Shown one piece after another: positions 4,508 through 6,973 of a stretch of DNA of 6,973 bases. Position numbers and translations under genes: made by a program. The notes under the pieces were generated by a model that did no database searches, was not told where the DNA came from, and was given only the letters and a program-made list of their open reading frames with translations. The DNA comes from Actinomycetes bacterium (GTDB lineage: Bacteria > Actinomycetota > Acidimicrobiia > Spongiisociales > UBA4744): assembly GCA_024641205.1 (NCBI GenBank), contig JAHEDM010000137.1, positions 1 through 6,973 on the forward strand. Direction: 5' to 3'. The stretch's first letter is position 1. Each line of letters starts with the position of its first letter.

Positions 4508-5527
4508 GTGACGCAACGACAACTCGGACGATCCGGAATGATGGTTTCGGCCATGGGAATGGGCTGCTGAGCCATCGGCGGCCCGTGGAATTTCGGCGAG
4601 CTCCCGGGCGGATGGGGAGAGGTCGACGATCAGGAATCCATCGATGCCATCCACAAGGCGTTCGATCTCGGAATCACGTTCTTCGACACTGCGGCGAACT
4701 ACGGCACCGCGCGGAGCGAGGAGATAGTGGCTCAAGCGTTGGCGGGCAGGCGGGACGAGATCGTGATCGCCACCAAGTTCGGCTACCGCCTCGATGAGGC
4801 CCGCAAGACCGTGTTCGGTTATGACCAGGATGGGGATGTGGTCGACCGCCTCCCGGCCGACTGCGATGCCAGCTTGCGGAGGCTACAGACCGAGGTCATC
4901 GATCTCTACCAGTTCCACATCAACGATTACCCACCCGAGAAGGCCGGCCTGGTCCGCGACACTCTCGAGGACCTGGTCGCCGCAGGCAAGATCCGTTACT
5001 ACGGATGGAGCACAGACAATCCGGATGGTGCCCGCGTTTTCGCGGAGGGGAAACACTGTGTTTCGGTCCAACACAACATGAATGTGATCGCCGACGCCCC
5101 GGCCGTGCTGGCAGTGTGCGACGAATTCAATCTCGCCAGCATCAATCGCGGACCCCTGGGAATGGGCATGTTGACGGGCAAGTACACCCGCGACTCGACG
5201 TTCGCCGCCGACGATGTGCGCACCCGGACGTGGTTCAAAGACGGGTTCCAGGGTCCGATCATGGACAACCTCGAAGCCGTGCGCGCCATTCTCAGCAGCG
5301 GAGGGCGGACCCTCGCCCAGGGCGCCCTGGCCTGGTTGTGGGCTCGCAATGAGCACACGATTCCGATCCCGGGAATCCGCACGGTCGCCCAAGCCGAAGA
5401 GAATGCCGCCGCGATGGCCTGCGGGCCTTTGGCGGCCACTCAGATGGAAGAAATCGATTCGCTCATCGGGAGGGACCAGAAGCGGGCGGGCTACTCCCCA
5501 AGCGGAAAATTCTCCAGTTCCTCGTAG
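4508..5527 (+). pseudogene. Aldo/keto reductase interrupted by one in-frame TGA at codon 21
   Basis: An NADPH-dependent oxidoreductase of the (alpha/beta)8-barrel AKR superfamily; substrate unknown. From the GTG at 4508 (AAAGG 6 nt upstream, in-frame TAG further upstream, no other start) the frame encodes 339 residues with a single TGA at codon 21. Before it is L-G-R-S-G-M-M-V-S-A-M-G-M-G-C, after it A-I-G-G-P-W; the family normally reads G-C-W-A-I-G-G, so TGA replaces Trp. The catalytic tetrad is present: D60 and Y65 (F-F-D-T-A-A-N-Y-G), K90 (A-T-K-F-G-Y) and H137 (Y-Q-F-H-I-N-D). R-G-P-L-G-M-G-M-L-T-G-K-Y and I-P-I-P-G-I-R are also typical. The first start after the TGA is the GTG at 4727 (codon 74), giving 266 residues that lack D60 and Y65, so reinitiation would not restore activity. 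The 3' end overlaps thpR by 37 nt. Family call near certain; its status as broken, misread or recoded is open. Confidence 0.8.
4568..4570 (+). other. In-frame TGA at the conserved Trp position of the aldo/keto reductase
   Basis: The codon follows GGC TGC and precedes GCC ATC GGC GGC. One G-to-A change from TGG would create it. Other Trp codons in the same gene (codons 27 and 36) are TGG, and rny and the SIP gene end at TGA, so TGA is an ordinary stop in this genome. Confidence 0.9.
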
Positions 5528-6051
5528 GTGGCTCCTCCCCGGCCCAGATGACTCCGGTACGCGACCAACCGATCGACCGGGAGCCGAGCCTGAAACACGG
5601 CCACCTGTTCAATCAGGGGTCTGAGGTCCTGGTGAGGTCGGATCCGGCTAAGGGTGAGGTGTGGGTGAAACGGCCGGTCCTCAGGCGGGAACCCGGCCCG
5701 TTGCGCCGCCTCCTCGCTGAGAGCCGCCAGCCGTTCCAATCGATCGGCCCCGTGCTCGATGGCCAGCCACAGCACGGTTGCCCGCGCGGGCCGGGGGAAG
5801 GCGCCCAGGCCGCCGAAGGTAACGGAGAACGGCCCTCCCAACTCCGCGTCGGCCAGCGCGGCCAGGAATCGGTCGTAGGCGACACCGTCGGTCGGGCCCA
5901 GGAATCTCAGGGTCACATGCCAATTGGGAGGAGCAACTGGTTTTCCGGGCAGCGGTCGGTCGTCGGTTGCCTCCATCACGTGGGCGGCCAGGGCACCCCG
6001 CACCTCATCGGTGAGCGGTACCGCGACGAAGAGGCGCCCTACCGACTCCAC
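5491..6051 (-). CDS. thpR: RNA 2',3'-cyclic phosphodiesterase / 2'-5' RNA ligase family protein ThpR
   Basis: A 186-residue cytoplasmic member of the 2H phosphoesterase family (LigT/ThpR). Family enzymes open 2',3'-cyclic phosphates at RNA ends to 2'-phosphate and can join tRNA half-molecules through 2'-5' linkage in vitro. Both catalytic HxTx motifs are present: H45-V-T-L in P-P-N-W-H-V-T-L-R-F-L-G, and H131-L-T-L in F-H-P-H-L-T-L-S-R-I. The start L-F-V-A-V-P-L and the ending Y-E-E-L-E-N-F-P-L-G are typical. It starts at a GTG (6049-6051) inside the end of cinA, with GAGGG 6 nt upstream, and the 13-nt overlap suggests translational coupling. Its 3' end overlaps the convergent aldo/keto reductase by 37 nt. 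The physiological substrate is not known for most bacteria. Confidence 0.95.
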   Translation of the reverse strand: MESVGRLFVAVPLTDEVRGALAAHVMEATDDRPLPGKPVAPPNWHVTLRFLGPTDGVAYDRFLAALADAELGGPFSVTFGGLGAFPRPARATVLWLAIEHGADRLERLAALSEEAAQRAGFPPEDRPFHPHLTLSRIRPHQDLRPLIEQVAVFQARLPVDRLVAYRSHLGRGGATYEELENFPLGE

Positions 6052-6973
6052 CAGGAGCCCTCGAGTGCCAACCGGACGAGTTGCAGGGCGGCGGTGCCGG
6101 CGTAGGTCCTCACCCGCTCACGATCGCCGGGAAGCCGGAACGTCCGAGCAGCTGTGCCGTCCGGCGTGTGCACACCGATCACCATGGACCCGGCCGGCTG
6201 CTCCTGCGTGTCCGGACCGGCCGATCCCGTCACCGAGACGGCCACCTCTGCATCGAGCAACCGGGCGGCACCGACCGCCATCGCCACTGCGGTCTCCTCC
6301 GAGACAACCCCCGCCTCGGCGAGGGTCTCCTCCGGTACATCCAGCAAGCGCCGTTTCAGTTCGGTGGCATAGGCGACGATGCTCCCCACGAACACCCGCG
6401 ACGCGCCGGGAACCGAGGTGATCCGGGCGGCAATCAGGCCGCCGGTGGCCGATTCGGCGGTGGCCAATCGCCAGCCCCGCTCCTCCAGCATGACCAAAAC
6501 GATCGCCTCAATGGTTTCCCCGTCGCTTCCGAATATGCGAGAACCAAGCCGCAGGCGCACCTCGGCTTCAACCGGTGCGATCAGACGGGAAGCTTCCTCT
6601 TCGGAGTTTGCCTTGGCAGTGATGCGGACCTTGATCTCGCCGCTCGAGGCGAGAAAGGCCACGGACGGGTTGACGGAAGCTTGGAACAGGTCATCCAACA
6701 GCTCGGCAACTTGTGACTCGCTCATCCCCCAACTACGCAGCAACCTGCTCTTGACGACGGCCGGACCTCCCGCCGTCAGACGCAGCCTGGGCATGACCTC
6801 GTTGTCGAGGAGCGCAACCATCTCCTGGGGAACTCCCGGGAGGGCGAAGATCCAAGTTCCTTCATGTTCCAGGGCGATCCCCGGCGCAGTCCCCTTGGCG
6901 TTTGGCAACTGGACGCCACCTTCCGGATACTCGGCCTGGCGCAGATTGCTCTCCGGCATGACCCGGCCGGTTG
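6039..6973 (-). CDS. cinA: CinA-family nucleotide-repair protein (partial, N-terminus missing)
   Basis: CinA combines an N-terminal COG1058/MoCF-like ADP-ribose pyrophosphatase domain with a C-terminal PncC-type nicotinamide mononucleotide deamidase domain; both recycle damaged or spent pyridine nucleotides. The frame runs off the window reading T-G-R-V-M-P-E-S-N-L-R-Q-A, a stretch normally in the middle of the first domain, so the M in it is internal. N-A-K-G-T-A-P-G-I and L-P-G-V-P-Q-E-M complete the first domain. The deamidase domain starts near L-A-T-A-E-S-A-T-G-G-L-I-A-A, with the catalytic Ser of the A-E-S motif (the family often has Cys where Ala follows), then V-P-G-A-S, A-G-V-V-S-E-E-T-A and T-G-S-A-G-P. 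It ends in TAG (6039-6041), 13 nt inside thpR. Pairing with thpR and proximity to recA are common for cinA. Confidence 0.95.
   Translation of the reverse strand, partial: TGRVMPESNLRQAEYPEGGVQLPNAKGTAPGIALEHEGTWIFALPGVPQEMVALLDNEVMPRLRLTAGGPAVVKSRLLRSWGMSESQVAELLDDLFQASVNPSVAFLASSGEIKVRITAKANSEEEASRLIAPVEAEVRLRLGSRIFGSDGETIEAIVLVMLEERGWRLATAESATGGLIAARITSVPGASRVFVGSIVAYATELKRRLLDVPEETLAEAGVVSEETAVAMAVGAARLLDAEVAVSVTGSAGPDTQEQPAGSMVIGVHTPDGTAARTFRLPGDRERVRTYAGTAALQLVRLALEGSWWSR

Noticed and set aside
4568..4570. Genome-wide reassignment of TGA to Trp
   Set aside because: rny (525-527) and the SIP gene (4439-4441) end at TGA directly after conserved C-terminal ends, and the aldo/keto reductase itself uses TGG for other Trp residues.
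4486..4797. 103-codon plus-strand frame beginning before the aldo/keto reductase
   Set aside because: It runs in another frame over the conserved N-terminal AKR motifs and yields an Arg/Gly/His-rich product typical of a shadow frame.
6039..6959. cinA starting at the ATG at 6957-6959
   Set aside because: The upstream codons continue in frame as T-G-R-V into M-P-E-S-N, an internal CinA motif; the true start lies outside the window.

Overview
The window is a GC-rich bacterial chromosomal segment, most likely from an actinobacterium of a deep branch such as Acidimicrobiia. That placement is an inference from three things: a Gram-positive/actinobacterial LexA box (CGAAC-N4-GTTCG) at recA, frequent GTG starts, and the gene order cinA-thpR then recA-rny-miaB. 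RNase Y is absent from Mycobacterium and Streptomyces but occurs in deeper actinobacterial lines. No rRNA, tRNA, CRISPR array, insertion sequence or phage gene was seen.

Most genes lie on the minus strand. From the right edge: cinA (6039-6973, N-terminus outside the window), thpR (5491-6051, overlapping cinA by 13 nt), then after a gap recA (2347-3405), rny (525-2066) and miaB (1-522, C-terminus outside the window). These are housekeeping genes for nucleotide repair, RNA end processing, recombination, mRNA decay and tRNA modification. rny and miaB are 2 nt apart and almost certainly co-transcribed. The 280-bp recA-rny gap holds a strong minus-strand RNA hairpin and a weak promoter candidate.

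A two-gene plus-strand block (3626-5527) sits between recA and thpR: a siderophore-interacting FAD protein and an aldo/keto reductase. It is divergent from recA and converges with thpR, whose 3' end it overlaps by 37 nt. It looks like an accessory insertion into an otherwise coherent minus-strand neighbourhood.

The most unusual observation is that the aldo/keto reductase frame is intact from a GTG with a good ribosome site at 4508 to its stop at 5527, except for one in-frame TGA (4568-4570). That TGA falls exactly where the family has Trp in a G-C-W-A-I-G-G motif. Without the first 73 codons two catalytic residues are lost, so the gene is a fresh pseudogene, a sequence error, or a case of readthrough/recoding. 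The second notable region is the recA control region (3406-3540). A perfect LexA box fills the 17-bp spacer of one promoter, and a second, LexA-independent damage-type promoter may lie closer to the start codon, resembling the two-promoter arrangement known in mycobacteria.
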